Assembly (NCBI GenBank): GCA_023897205.1
Contig: JAHWDD010000014.1
Span: 310,001-374,000 of the forward strand
DNA: 64,000 bases
Origin: Exophiala sp. HKRS030
Lineage: Eukaryota > Ascomycota > Eurotiomycetes > Chaetothyriales > Herpotrichiellaceae
Direction: 5' to 3'
Below the pieces are notes generated by a model. It had not been told where the DNA came from and did not search any database. It saw nothing but the letters and a program-made list of their open reading frames with translations. Each line of letters begins with the position of its first letter. Positions within the stretch are counted from its first letter, which is position 1. Below, one piece after another: positions 45,613 through 57,485 of this stretch. The position numbers and the translations under genes are program-made.

Positions 45613-46609
45613 AAGTGTGGCTATTCAGAAGCAGGAGGTCGGGGTTGTCATGTATGGAGAGCGGCGAGAATTTTTTACCAGGGCTCTCAGGTCGATGACG
45701 CCCGAAAAATCCACGCGAAGTCCCAGACGACCATGGAGCAGGGCAATGGCGAAGGAATGCGGGGTCGAGTCATGGAACGTCGGCCAAAGAAGGCATAGAT
45801 GATTTTGAAAATTGAGCATACACCGGCAGTGCTGCTGCTGCTGCTGCTGCTGCTATGGCAGATGAGATGAACCGATTATGAGATCAAGCGGGATTTGTTG
45901 ATGCGCTCGAGCCCTGCTGAAGTAAAAGACGAGAAACGACAAACGACAAATCCGAGACGGGAAAGGGACAGGGACACAAAGCTCAACCAACAAGGTGGTG
46001 CTGAACGTTTGAAAAGGCTACTTCGTGGTGATGGCAGTGGTGTTCGTGTCTACAGCCGCACGCGAGTCAAGAGACATGTGTACGCTACTAGCCGGTAACT
46101 CGAGAATTTGGGCACGGAATAGAGGCGTGCAGACTATTCTCTGTGTGGGATCATGGATACGGGGTCTTACATTGGGGTCCCAGATCGAGACACTGACTGC
46201 TCTTACAATGGTCGGCGCTTTAAGAATGAGATAGATGAATTGAAAAACATGGCCAAAAGGAAAAAGAAAAGAAACACACATCATTCACGATCGTTCCAAG
46301 ACTTTCGATTCGATATCCCCGTATTCTCTTGTGTGTCTCTCACCATCATCGTCATCGTCATCGCCGTCGCCATCTTCGTCCTCAAAACTCGGACGACTGA
46401 TGAACGGCCGCGACGTGTTGTACCATGTCGGCGTGCCTCTTGAAAGCCCGTTTACACGTCGCACACCGGTGCGACCTGCCCGGGGGGTCGCGATGAGCGT
46501 CGATGTGACTGATCAGGTGCTGGCGCGTGGGAACCGCGCGTCCTCGCCGTGGACGGCTGATCGTGGCGCCGGGGAATTCCGACGTGGGAGGAAGCCGTCG
46601 ATGTCTGTC
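45613..46609. other. Intergenic region, convergent genes, with a GCT microsatellite
   Basis: 997 bp between the eIF2 gamma (+) and Dnt1-like (-) stops. It contains (GCT)8 at 45831-45854. No product is recognised in the short frames. The Ser-rich frame near 46331 follows from TC(G/A) repeats. Confidence 0.5.
45831..45854 (+). repeat. (GCT)8 trinucleotide microsatellite
   Basis: Eight exact GCT units, about 220 bp after the eIF2 gamma stop, probably in or beyond its 3' UTR. Confidence 0.85.
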
Positions 46610-49600
46610 CTACAGAAGGTGGTCGTCGCCGTCGTCGTCGTCGTCGCTGCTCGCCCCATCGTCGTCAGAATCTGCGCTCTTGTCGCGAATGCTCGGATCA
46701 GGCCGACCGATCCCTTTCTGCGAAGAACTCCCGCCGGCCTGTGTCGACCTCTGCATGCCGCCCTGCGAGGTCGAGGCCTTCGGCTTCTGTGAGGCCGTCT
46801 TCCCGTCGTCGCCGTCGCCCTCACTGTCACTTTCGCCATCCGATTCGGAGCCAGACTCATCAGAGTCGGACGAAGGAAGCGCTGACTTGCCGAGCCCGGG
46901 CCTCGATGAGGCACGTGAGAGCGAGGTCGACGTCGCAGTGGAATGGACCGCTTGATCGGCCTTGCGAAGCGCAGCACGTAGGTCGGTAAGGCTCCTGGCC
47001 GAGTTGATGGTCGGTGCCGAGGCACGGACGGAAGTCAGAGGCGGGTTCGGCTTGGGAGTCACCTGGGTCCGGACGTTGGCTTTTGCGCGGGCAGCTGGCG
47101 TCTTTGAGACCACTGAGCCCTTCCTGGTAGACTGGACAGGCTTGGATGCTGTACTTGGTGCCGAGCCGACTGATCGCTGCTCGGAAGCAGTGGGATTTTT
47201 ACCCGTCACAGATGATTTGACCGAAGAGTTCTTGACTGACGGCGTCTTTGGCGCAATCGACGTCTCCGATTGTTTCGCCCCCGAAAAGTTCAATACGGAT
47301 GTTTCGCGATGCGGTGTTGCCGACTTTGCACTGGTGTTGGACGATTTCCCAGGCGTCTCTTTTTGCACTTGATGAGGTCTCTCCTTCTGGCTGGCAGCTG
47401 ATTTACGTGATGCACGTTCTTCTTCCGTCATACCTTCGCGGCTTTTCATGATCCTGATTTCCTCTTCAGTCAGCCCGTAAGGCACGGATGGACTCTTCTT
47501 CTTCGGCTCGAAAGTTCCATTGGTACCTGACAGCGACTTTGAGTGATCCGAGACATTCGCCGCTTGCTCTTTAGAGGTGGTCGAGCCTGAGCCCCAGTGG
47601 AGCAATGGCTTTGCAGGTTCTTGGAGTTGTGTGGCGTTGACTTCGACGTTTCCGACTACTGCAGTGGGCTCCGCAGCATGATTGTCCCCATTAAGATGAT
47701 CTCCCATAGTCCTACTTTCGACTTTAGCTTGCGGGTGTTTGCCAACGGGAGGATTTGTCTTTTTCGTTGCTGAACTGGTCGTTTGGCGAGCGGCTGCTTT
47801 CGGTTTCACAGTGGCCAAGGTTGTTGGCTCTGAACTCTGTTCCGACTCTTTGAGAGATTGCACAAGTTGCTCTGAAGGACTGTCAAGGCTCGGTGTTCCA
47901 CTGCGCTCCCTCTTCCGAGCTTTTGGTTTTTTGGTCTTGGTAGGTAGTTTTGTAGCGACTTTGGTGGCCGGCCGCACAGCTTTTCCCGTTTTAATATCTC
48001 CTACAGCATCATGGCTACTGACTCTAGAGTTCTTTGACTTGGCTCTTCTAGCCGTCTGCTTCGTTTTCTTCTGGTGAGATTGGCCGGCCTCATTGCCCAT
48101 CTCGTTGGCCATATCGGCCGTGTCGATTTTCGATGTGCTGTTCACCTTTATAGCTGATTCTGGATGCTCATTTGCCCTGTCTTGGGGTGTACTGACCTCC
48201 CGCTCTGGATGTGCATGCACGAGGCCTGAGGCCCTGTTTTCTTTATCGGCGTCCGGGTAATCTGTAGCAGAGGGATCAGGAACGGCAGGGTCCGCACTGA
48301 TCGCTTCGTCCTCATAGATGGCATATTCTGCACCTTCAGGCCTGAGAGGATCCCCTTCATCGTGTCCAATTCCGAGAGCATTACGAGCTGGCATGCCGGT
48401 GTCTCCAAGCACAGACTCTATGTCGAGAACATCAAGCGCTTCTTGTGTACTCAAGCGACGTTCAAGGTCATCATAATTATCATTTGGGGTCCCTAACCGC
48501 TCGATATGTGATAAGCGGTCACTCGTCCTCGTCTGTCCAAGCTGGGCCTGTCTCGACCGTGGTGACATTTGAGAATCATCAATCTCCGATGCTGGAAAGT
48601 CGTAGATATTTCTTCTCTTGAATTTGCTGGCCGAAGTAGATCGTTGATCAGGTGTTACTGTCGCCGGTTGTATTCTTGAAGAGCTCGATCGTCTCGAGGG
48701 TACGTCAGTTGGGGGTGTGATCGGCGCTTGAGACTGTATCTGTGTTTGTCTGGTTGTCGCACCTGGCGAGATCTCTGTCATTATTTCCTGGAGTACGCCA
48801 CCAACTCCTCCAACGCTGGAATCTCCTCTTCGTTCACTATGCGGAGCGAAGTCGCATGGCTGTTCCGGTAGCTCCTCTAGTTCGTCAAGAGTCGCAGCTG
48901 GAATATTCTGCATATGTCTGAACAGCTCTGGTGACTCGTGCTTCGGATCTGCCAACATCTCCTGATTCTGTGTAGCTTGTACCAGCTGCGGTGATTCATC
49001 TCGCTCAATCGATGACACCAAACTCTCCTCTCTGAGAGAACCCCGGACTTCGACCTGCCTTGGTCTCTTTGCTCCATTGGCCTTCGCAATGCTGTGATCG
49101 GCCGGCAGAGAGTGTTTGCCAAGGGACGAAGTGACTCCCGGAAATGTTGGCACAGGCGGTCGGGAAGGCTTTTGGAATTGTCTTTGGTATTGAGGATGGT
49201 CCAACTGGCTGCCTATCGCAACCGATCCTTCTCTTACCGCCCGGCCTTGTTCGAGTATCACCTTGATTGTGGCTCTTTGGTCAGCGCCATCTCTAGCAGC
49301 TTTCCCTTCATCAACAAGTAAGTCCGAAACGTAGAGTTGTGGGTCTAGATCGTAATCGTCTTCGTTTTCCCTAAGGTATTTGATGGTGGGTAAGTCGCTG
49401 AAGCTGTCAGTGACTCGGACAGACGGATCAACGAAACATGACTTACTGCTGGTAACAGCTTTTATAAGCTCGCTGTACTTCAAGGGCCAGTGTTCCAATC
49501 TGCCATCGCTCTGGTTCTCGGACTACGACAAGCAAGCGCTTCTCGCCTGCGATCGGTAAATGCGCCGGACGATCTGCATGGTTCAAGTATTGGTCCTCAG

Positions 49601-49634
49601 AGATGACTCTGACAGCCACGCGCAATTTCACCAT
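46610..49634 (-). CDS. Dnt1/Net1-like nucleolar protein (Cdc14 regulator family)
   Basis: Two exons, 49447-49634 and 46610-49397, give 991 residues after a 49-bp intron in phase 2. The first exon plus the start of the second form the family's N-terminal domain (VKLRVAVRVISEDQYL, then LALEVQRAYKSCY and DLPTIKYLRENEDDYDLDP), as in fission-yeast Dnt1 and budding-yeast Net1. The remainder is Ser/Lys/Thr-rich and disordered, with clusters of basic residues that look like nuclear/nucleolar signals, and an Asp/Ser-rich acidic C-terminus. Net1/Dnt1 hold Cdc14-type phosphatases in the nucleolus and affect rDNA. The in-frame upstream ATG at 49667 would add 11 residues; 49634 fits the family start better. 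Confidence 0.75.
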
Positions 49635-50595
49635 GGTGACAGCGATGGCTAGTGAGAGCGCAGGCACAATGGCCGTTTGCGACGCGTGATTCGATTCGAG
49701 ACACGGAGAGAAGTTTCATAAAGTTACAAAAGTCGCAGGGTGGAGGCCGAAACTGCGGAGAAAAAGGCAGACGAGGCTGATTTCGGGATCGTCAGCCTTG
49801 TGGAGGTCGATGCTCGACGATGACATAGACTATCCGCGTGCAAGAAGAGAAGAAGGTTGACAGTGTTGCAGAGAGTGGAAAAATATATACCTGAGCAATG
49901 AATGATGGTTGTGGAAGTTTACAAGGACATGACTCGAGATATCTTCATGTGAGCGCAGCGGCAAGATTCAAATGGACCTCACTTCTGGCTGACTGTCGCA
50001 GGTTCCGAGATACAAACGTGGTTCTTCTATGTACGGACTATTTATGACCTATCCTGTAAAACTTCCATCTTTGAAGCGTTTTCCTTTCTGCCTCCCCCTC
50101 TTCGGATCATCATTTATGACAAAAAAGCATCAAAGTCGTACATCAAACATCAAATCACATGCATGCCTCCGGGCCATTAGTCTGGATAGATAGATTCTGT
50201 ACAAAGAGGAAAAAAAAGGACGCGGGGAAAACGACACGGGGGCTATAGTTTCCCAGTCGAAGCCCAGCGAATCTTCCTCGGGTTCATGATGCCATGGTGC
50301 ATGCATCGAGGGCTGTCAATTAGATACCGCACCCATTGCGTCTGAGCCTCTCTCTCGTCAAATGAGGGCAAACATTCCAGACCCAAATCGCCCAGACATG
50401 CTCAAAAAAATGCACAAATTCTCGCTTGCTCACAATCAGAATCTCAGAACAAAATCAGATTACCGTCCCCGGGGGTATCATAATGGTCTCGTATAAAGCT
50501 TCAGGACGCCAACTGTGCACAGCGGATAACAAGAAATGAAAGCGGCGCAGGAAAAAAAGGCCATGCTCATGCTCGACAGTGCCGGGTTGTTTTGA
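49635..50595. other. Intergenic region, nothing coding seen
   Basis: 961 bp between the Dnt1-like start and the RasGEF stop, both genes on the minus strand. It holds an A-rich run near 50208-50218. No gene is recognised. Confidence 0.5.
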
Positions 50596-53500
50596 TCAAC
50601 TCTGGATCGGCACGGGCTTGTCTTTCTGAAGAAGATGAGTCCAATTGAGAAAGTCGAATTTATCCTTTTCCTTGGCCGACTGTGGCATGTCGGGGTTGGG
50701 ACTTCTGTTCGGTTCTCTTGGCTCCAGAATCAAAGACCTTCGATAATGCATCTGGAAGCTCTTGTCGCCAGCTGAACGAACTCTGACCAATTGATCTTGC
50801 ATCCACGTCTGTAGCTCGGAAATCTCGGCAAATCTGTAAGGGACTTGGAATCGTTGGAGGTCGGAGATGATCTTGGCCGTGTTCATATGCTTGTCTAGGT
50901 TGATCACGGATATTCTGCCCTGATCAGTCGTCAATGGCCGCGTGTTTGTATATGCCGTATCGACCATGGTGAGATCGGTCAAGTAGACGCCTATGAAGGG
51001 CAGACATGGCGGAAGATGGGATTGGACGCGTTGACGCAAGGCGGAATAATTCTTGGCCACATCTACCACCTTACAGAGCTCGTCGAACATGGACCTCGTC
51101 TTTTGAGGCACCCCTTCCCAAGTTTTTCGCATTCGCTTGATGTTTGTCGAGTCCAGTGCACAGACGATAGCCATGAGTGTATCATAGTTGTGCAAGTCTA
51201 GACACTTGTTCGCGATCTTGACCCATTGCTTCACAATTGCTGCCCTCCTTTTGGGTTCTTCAAGTTGCAGAATTGAATCTGACACAAGGTTGGAAATGTC
51301 GGTCGAGAGTGTCGACATGGCCCTGACATTAACAGCGAGGGAACTGCTGCGCTTGGTCCATTCAGTCCCGAGCAGCTCCTCCGGCAAGATGGAGCAGAAA
51401 ATTTTGGACGTTTTCAAAGTGATCTGACGGGCCAGCTCGAGCGGATCGAAGTCAAGGATGCTAACAGTCGCACCACCCATTTTCCACGTCTTCAATGCAC
51501 TTAGTTGGCTTTTCGATAGGACAGGGGTTGGTAATGGTGTATTCGGGTCGACGTAGGTCGCGGAAGAAGTGCTTGTCTTCCCCATGGCCGAAACGACCCT
51601 CGGAACTATGGGCTTATTTGCAGACGAGACCTGCTCAGCCAATTCCAAAATCCTATTGCCGGCCATCGAAAGGACGGGCATCATGGACTCTCTGGCGAAC
51701 CCGACGATGACGGGAAGAGCAGTATCATCACAGTCATGCCTCCAGTGAGACTCCATCCACCCCTTGAGTACATTATACACTCGGAGCCTGACTGGGTTGG
51801 CGATTCTTGGATTTACCGCAACATAATCGAACCGGAGCGCGAGAGCAGAGGCAAACTCTTCAGGCCGAGCAAAAATGCGAAAAGTCAGGTAAATTGTGCT
51901 AATGAAAGACACATCCGGGGTCGAGTCATGCGCGGTCAGGCGTTCCACCAGAGCATTCAGGGTTCCACCGACGACTACTCCCTCTCGATTAAAGATGATT
52001 TCCTGGGCAAATGTATGTGTCATGATCTCTGCCTCCACGTCGTCGTCGTCGTCGCCGAGTAACGAATGGTCGTCGGGTGTGGATTGCGCCGATAGAGAGT
52101 CCGTGAATGAGCCACCACCATATAGGGAGGCCACGCGCGTGGAAGCGCTTGATAAGTTGCTTGGATCTGAACGCCTATTGGTGGTGTCGAGACTGCTGTC
52201 ACTGCCCTTACTTTCCACCATGGGTAGCATCACTGAAGTTCGGTTTCTCTTGTCGATCGGAGGCTGAGTGATCCCCGGAGCACGTCTATGAGCATTTGGA
52301 TATAGAGACGCTGCTTCGGGGACTGGAGAAGATCGAATGATATCCACTATGACATCGTCTCTGGGCTGAGGAGCAGCAGCAGTCGTAAAGCTAGTCAGAG
52401 GGGCTTCGGACGTGTCTCGTGGCAACGGAGGAGTAATCATGCGTCTAGGGATCGGGATTTGTGCATTCTCTGTTACTCGCCGGGATGAGTCCTCGACAGT
52501 GGCGGGCTGTTGGACCGATGGCCTCAGAACAGCACTGGATCGGACTTCTTGGCTGGTGGACTCGAGTGTGCTGGAGCTGTCAGAACCTCTGCCAACGAGC
52601 TGTGCAATGTTCTCGACTTCAAAGTCCCCAATCTCCTCGAGCGTTGCTTTAGTCCGAGCTACACATCGGCCTGCAGCACTTACACATGCGGTCGCTGCTC
52701 GGACAAGATTTTGTGCCTCTTCGGGAAGATAGACTAGCTCATCGTCCATGGAATGAATTGGTTTGAAAACCTGTCTGGCGGCATGTACCAATTCGGTAAT
52801 AGCATAATACATAGCGTCTTTGGCCTGGATCAAGGGCCGAGAGGTGCTGTAGTCTCGTTCGATAACCGTCTCGACAATGGCGAAGAGTTGACGACAGGAG
52901 CGAACTGCGTTTTGGGTGGTCATCAAAAGCTCAGAAGAAGACCTCGATTGCATATGGGAGCCCAGGAAGGACGCCAATACAGTAAGAAAATCATCATACG
53001 ACTTGTGCAAGTACTGAGAGATGAGATTGGAATTTTTCTGATTAGTTCCCCGAGTGTAAGACATTCGGTGTGTTGTCGAAGACTGCCGACGAACTGGGGT
53101 GTTGTGTGCTACGGGCCCAGCACTGTTTCGCCTTGATGCCACATTCGAAGCGGTGGGTGTTGAATTCCGTAGCATGATTGTCGACTGAGGTCTTCTAGAC
53201 CTGGGGGATGTCGGCGGCCCAGATGAGTCGACATGCGAGACCTCGGACCTGGTTGGACTCGACACTATGGCGGAAATTTGTTCAGTCCACACGTCGAAGA
53301 AGAACACGGCGCGTGTGACGATACGGAAAGCCTTTAATAACATGTCATCGAGTCTGATGTCGAGGTCTTTGTGCGAAGAGGAGACGGTGACCACCTGCTG
53401 CAATTGTTTGGCGGTACGAACGAGCAGCGCGAGATCTGAGAGAAGACTCTTGCGAGAGCGTCGGATAGCCTCATGTCGTCGAACAAGGGGGGCATCCCGC

Positions 53501-54027
53501 GTCAGGCAATCGGATCGTTCCAGCAGTGCGCGGACTCCGGCTACCAGACCTCGCATGTAATCCTGATTGCGGAACAGATTTAGATTGTAATCACTTCCAC
53601 ACCTAACAATATCCCAGAACTCGGTCAGTGCCTTCAGGAGCGGTCGCATGGAGGCATGGTCGTATGCCTCGCAGTAGTTGGTGGGCAGCCAGCCACGGGC
53701 GCCTGTCTCCAGCAGTGTCCCATCAGCCCAGCCATTGACATGCACCGAATGCACCAAGATGATGTCTCCGGCATTCAGCGGCAGTGTGACGGTGGTCGAC
53801 GAGTGCGGAGAGGGCTGGAACGTGTAGAGAGCGCGGAGATAGTTGTGGAACCTGGCATGACTCAAGACCTGGTCGTCAATGGTCTCCGATGTCAAGGTCG
53901 CCGTAGGATTGGATTCGTTATATAACGCACTGGGTCCATCATCACTGCTGTTTCGGTGTATGCGCAGCGGCGCGATGAATATGTTGGAGGGTTGAGTTGG
54001 GCGCATCTTGCCGGAGGAATTCGTCAC
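50596..54027 (-). CDS. Ras guanine-nucleotide exchange factor with SH3 domain (Cdc25-like)
   Basis: A single exon of 1,143 residues. It is predicted to promote GDP-GTP exchange on Ras at the plasma membrane. An SH3 domain lies at about 65-122 (RALYTFQPSP, GDIILV, NGWADG, GWLPTNYCEAY). A helical/disordered middle follows. A RasGEF_N module is near 680-790 (REGVVVGGTLNALVERL), then the catalytic RasGEF domain from about 860 to 1100 (DPLELARQITLKTSKIF, VKIANKCLDLHNYDTLMAIV, PCLPFIGVYLTDLTMVDT). This order is that of fungal Cdc25-type exchange factors. Two possible starts lie close together (M1 and M8); 54027 is the longer. Confidence 0.9.
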   Translation of the reverse strand: MTNSSGKMRPTQPSNIFIAPLRIHRNSSDDGPSALYNESNPTATLTSETIDDQVLSHARFHNYLRALYTFQPSPHSSTTVTLPLNAGDIILVHSVHVNGWADGTLLETGARGWLPTNYCEAYDHASMRPLLKALTEFWDIVRCGSDYNLNLFRNQDYMRGLVAGVRALLERSDCLTRDAPLVRRHEAIRRSRKSLLSDLALLVRTAKQLQQVVTVSSSHKDLDIRLDDMLLKAFRIVTRAVFFFDVWTEQISAIVSSPTRSEVSHVDSSGPPTSPRSRRPQSTIMLRNSTPTASNVASRRNSAGPVAHNTPVRRQSSTTHRMSYTRGTNQKNSNLISQYLHKSYDDFLTVLASFLGSHMQSRSSSELLMTTQNAVRSCRQLFAIVETVIERDYSTSRPLIQAKDAMYYAITELVHAARQVFKPIHSMDDELVYLPEEAQNLVRAATACVSAAGRCVARTKATLEEIGDFEVENIAQLVGRGSDSSSTLESTSQEVRSSAVLRPSVQQPATVEDSSRRVTENAQIPIPRRMITPPLPRDTSEAPLTSFTTAAAPQPRDDVIVDIIRSSPVPEAASLYPNAHRRAPGITQPPIDKRNRTSVMLPMVESKGSDSSLDTTNRRSDPSNLSSASTRVASLYGGGSFTDSLSAQSTPDDHSLLGDDDDDVEAEIMTHTFAQEIIFNREGVVVGGTLNALVERLTAHDSTPDVSFISTIYLTFRIFARPEEFASALALRFDYVAVNPRIANPVRLRVYNVLKGWMESHWRHDCDDTALPVIVGFARESMMPVLSMAGNRILELAEQVSSANKPIVPRVVSAMGKTSTSSATYVDPNTPLPTPVLSKSQLSALKTWKMGGATVSILDFDPLELARQITLKTSKIFCSILPEELLGTEWTKRSSSLAVNVRAMSTLSTDISNLVSDSILQLEEPKRRAAIVKQWVKIANKCLDLHNYDTLMAIVCALDSTNIKRMRKTWEGVPQKTRSMFDELCKVVDVAKNYSALRQRVQSHLPPCLPFIGVYLTDLTMVDTAYTNTRPLTTDQGRISVINLDKHMNTAKIISDLQRFQVPYRFAEISELQTWMQDQLVRVRSAGDKSFQMHYRRSLILEPREPNRSPNPDMPQSAKEKDKFDFLNWTHLLQKDKPVPIQS

Positions 54028-55492
54028 ACATGTCGCTCAGCATCTGGCAGTCGATGCCTCGGACCCCGTCATTTCTTTTCCTATCCCACTGCCACGTAGT
54101 CGGAAAAAGAGGTCGATCAGAGTGTAGGGACTCGGTAGTCTTGCCCTGACTGCGCTTGAGGTCGTGAAGCCACACCGGGGCGCGGATGGTTCTCAAATGG
54201 CAAAAGTGGTGCTACAGCACAAAGTTGCAGGAATCCGGCGGGAGGGTGTCTGAGGGTGAGATAGCAACGTCTCGTGCAACGACAGATGTCAAACACTTCA
54301 AGGGGTCGAGGAGTCAAATTCGAGGCGAGGGGTGGCTGTGGAAGACGCAAGGATTAGGAGGGGGTTGTAGCTCGCGTCACAACACGTCGGCTAGAGATGA
54401 CGGATCTGGGATGTTGTCAAGGTCTGGACTCGAGGATTTTTCATATATTTTCTCTTTTTCTGCGGACGGGCAGCAAGACAGGGAAGCTGAAAACATGTAC
54501 GGATAATACGGTGTCGTTAAGGCAACGTTGAGACTGCAGGAGCGAAAGGCTCGCTCTCTCATGACCATGACATGGCGCAGGGGGGAACGGACGAATGCGG
54601 CTAAGATAAGGCTACGAGGGCTGAAGAAAACTCCGGAGGTCTACTGTACATTGGAGCATGGAGACTGTGATAATGATACAATCCTGCACGCAGTACCGAG
54701 TCCTCGACACAAGCATGCATCTACCTCTTTTTTTCCCTGTGTCCCTCTCCGTTGCAGCTTTTCGTTTTCGTTCGCTCTGTTCGTCGGGCTCCTATTGCAA
54801 CCCCATCGACTTGGTAAAGCGAGACAATCAAGCCACAGAGAGCCTAAATCGTCGACTGGCATAATTAGTCCTGGTGCCAGGTTCCACAAGCGACACCAGT
54901 GCCAGGCCTCTGGCTCGACGGCGGCAGCGTTATCGATCACCGGGCACTCTCTACGGACTAAGAACAATGACTATTGTCTCGTTACGGGCAGCCCACAATA
55001 TTATCGATGACTCTCTTGTCTGCTCAATTCTGCCAAGTACGGAGTACGACTTTCGTGGCTATACTCGGGTAATCCGCCTGAAGATCCCTTATCCCCAGAA
55101 GTGCAGCCTGCAGAGCCATCACACGCTGTGTCCTGAGTTGCTTCGTCTCGAAAATTATTGTTACTTTGGATCATGCCTAGAAGATTCGGCCTCCCACCTG
55201 TAAGGTACCTACCTAGGTAATGGCCTCACCCACGCGGCAAAGACGTTTTATAAGCGTCTTCCAATCCCTCCGGGCACTAAAATCGGGGTCCCAACCTAAG
55301 ATAAGCCTGGAGATTTAAAGCTTCCCCCCGGATCTCGGATCTCAAAGCCCGACATATCTTGTATCCGACGGGAAGATTCGAATTCCAAGCAAAACCCAAG
55401 TGAATCATCATGGTTTCTAATGACTTGACTATCAACGCAAAACTACTGGGCTATCCCAACCTGTGCTAACGCATCTTGGGCCACCTATAATA
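54028..55492. other. Intergenic region, nothing coding seen
   Basis: 1,465 bp between the RasGEF start and the stop of the zinc-cluster/acetyltransferase gene. It holds one TACGGAGTA copy (55038) and a T-rich stretch near 54725. No convincing reading frame. Confidence 0.5.
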
Positions 55493-57485
55493 CTAGACAG
55501 TATTCACGGTCAGTCGAGCACGGCGGCTGCCAGTCCCCACCTCTTGAAATTGCCCGACATCTTCTTTAACTACTTCAAAGGCATGTATAGTACATCCATA
55601 TCCCAGCGACACACCAGAACAAATCACAGCTCCGGGGCCAATCGTCACGCCTTCGGCGATGCGGACGGGCTCAGCGATCGATTGAGACTCACAGCCCTTC
55701 CGTTCGATCATGTCTGCCATCACAGTCGATGTGATGATGGTAACGCCACACCTGATGTAAGTTCTTGCGCCGATTTCAACCTCGGCAGCATCATCAATAT
55801 TACAATTCTCTCCAATAAAGACGTCCTGGTGGATCTTCAGGTTGTAACCGTAGGTGCATTTGAAAGGGGCTTCAATGACAACACCATTTCCTAGCATTCC
55901 TGCCACTGGGATTGGTGAAGGGTTCCCATACGTTGTGTCCTTTTTAGGGTCAATTACCGTCATCAATAGGTTTCGAAGTACCTCTTTGCTGAATCTCGGA
56001 TCGAGATCGTACGATGTGTTATATCGTTCCAAAGCACGTTTGCATCGAGCACGCTCATTCCACAGTGTTATATCGAGGTGCTGATACGGTGACGACCTTG
56101 TCATTTTCGAACGCTCCACGTCCTCCTTGCCGAAAAATTTGGTGGGAGCTCTTTGAGGTTCGGGTAGACTTTGCATTATTGTTGCTTCGGTTTCAGGTGG
56201 AGGACGGTTGGTCCCTATATCTTGCCGGGGAGGACGATGTGGATCCCAGTTTCGGACTGGACGCTCCTGTGGCTGTGAAGGATTGGGCTGTGTTGAATTC
56301 GGCTGTGGAGGATTGACCTGCGGAGGCATGGGCTGTGGAGGAATACCCTGTGAAGCGGGTGGCGGCGGGATCGCCACTTCTGGAGGCAGCGTGACAGGTT
56401 CGTGTCTTCCTTGTTGAAACTGGAAGGAGGCCATAGATGGAGGAGGAGGATATGTGTTCTGGTTGGTTGGCAATAGCATCTCTTGTGATGTTTGCGTAGA
56501 GATAGGGGGATTGTAATCCTGCTGACTGAGTTCAGGAAGTCGTGGGAGCTGTTCTTGGTGATGGGATGTAGACTGTCGTTGAGGAATCCAGGACGGCTGT
56601 GCATCATACCATGGTTGGGTCCTAGCTTCAGTCTGTAAATGGGCCACCGCTTGAATCTGAGACGTATGAGTAACAGTCCCAATCTCTGATCGAGGGATGT
56701 TGGCCGGAAGGCTAGACTCGGGGGTCGCCAGGTGGCTGTTGTCATCGCGTGTCATTGCGGCATTACCGCTTGTTCGATCGACTGGCAGGGGTTCACCAGT
56801 CATGGTCTGATCGGGTGCATTGCTGGGCCATTCTGATGGGTCATTGGGATATTTACCGTAACCCTTGCACCGGAATCCACCCCTTTTGCAGTTGCGGCCT
56901 GGTGATCCAGACAAGTCAGTACCTATCTAGTAAACCACTGTCAAGAGTGGGCATGGAAAGCTTGAACTCACAAATTGGTCGCTCCTCGCCACATTTCTTC
57001 TTTCGCTCACGGCACGTCCAGCAGCCGGTCTTCGTCCGATTGCTAAAGTTGCGTTTACGTTTCGGAACAGCAGATCCAGAAGCCCGGGGCTCATCCTCGC
57101 CATTGGGATCTAGGCCGTTTTCCGATGCACCATTGGCCTCGTGGCTCGTCGGAGCAGACCGGCCAGCCGCAGTCACAGGGATGTTTGCAACTTCAATTGT
57201 GTCCGTCTGGATGACGTGCACCATTGGAGAGTCAGGTCTGAAAACGGGAGAGTTGTTCTCGGGATCTTGCAATGGCAATCCTCTTTCAGACGATGGCGAC
57301 ATAGGCCCATTCTGATCGGGTTTAATTCCATGCCGACGATGTTCAGCCGTGTCGTGGTCAGAGCTATCAAGCTCTTGGAGTGCCTGAGTAGCTGTGGCGA
57401 CATGGTTTTTGTACGGATGCAATTCGTCCACGACCTCGTCAGCGCTCGAGGCCTTGCGTTTATGATGACGGCTAGTGGGACTCAT
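55493..57485 (-). CDS. Zn2Cys6 DNA-binding domain fused to maltose-acetyltransferase-like domain
   Basis: Two exons, 56972-57485 and 55493-56898, give 639 residues after a 73-bp intron that falls inside the zinc cluster and completes it. Residues 155-182 form Cx2Cx6Cx6Cx2Cx6C (C155, C158, C165, C172, C175, C182), preceded by the basic NLS-like PKRKRNFSNR. A long Gln/Pro/Asn-rich linker (about 190-435) follows. The C-terminus matches the Mac helical segment (about 440-490, ALERYNTSYDLDP) and hexapeptide-repeat left-handed beta-helix (about 520-620, GYNLKIHQDVFIGENC, then VTIGPGAVICSGVSLG) of maltose/galactoside acetyltransferases. The position of the usual catalytic His in the TATHP-like motif reads TSTVM here, with Val at about 564. 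I infer a sensor or oligomerisation domain, not an enzyme. I chose ATG 57485; an in-frame ATG at 57581 also exists. Confidence 0.85.
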
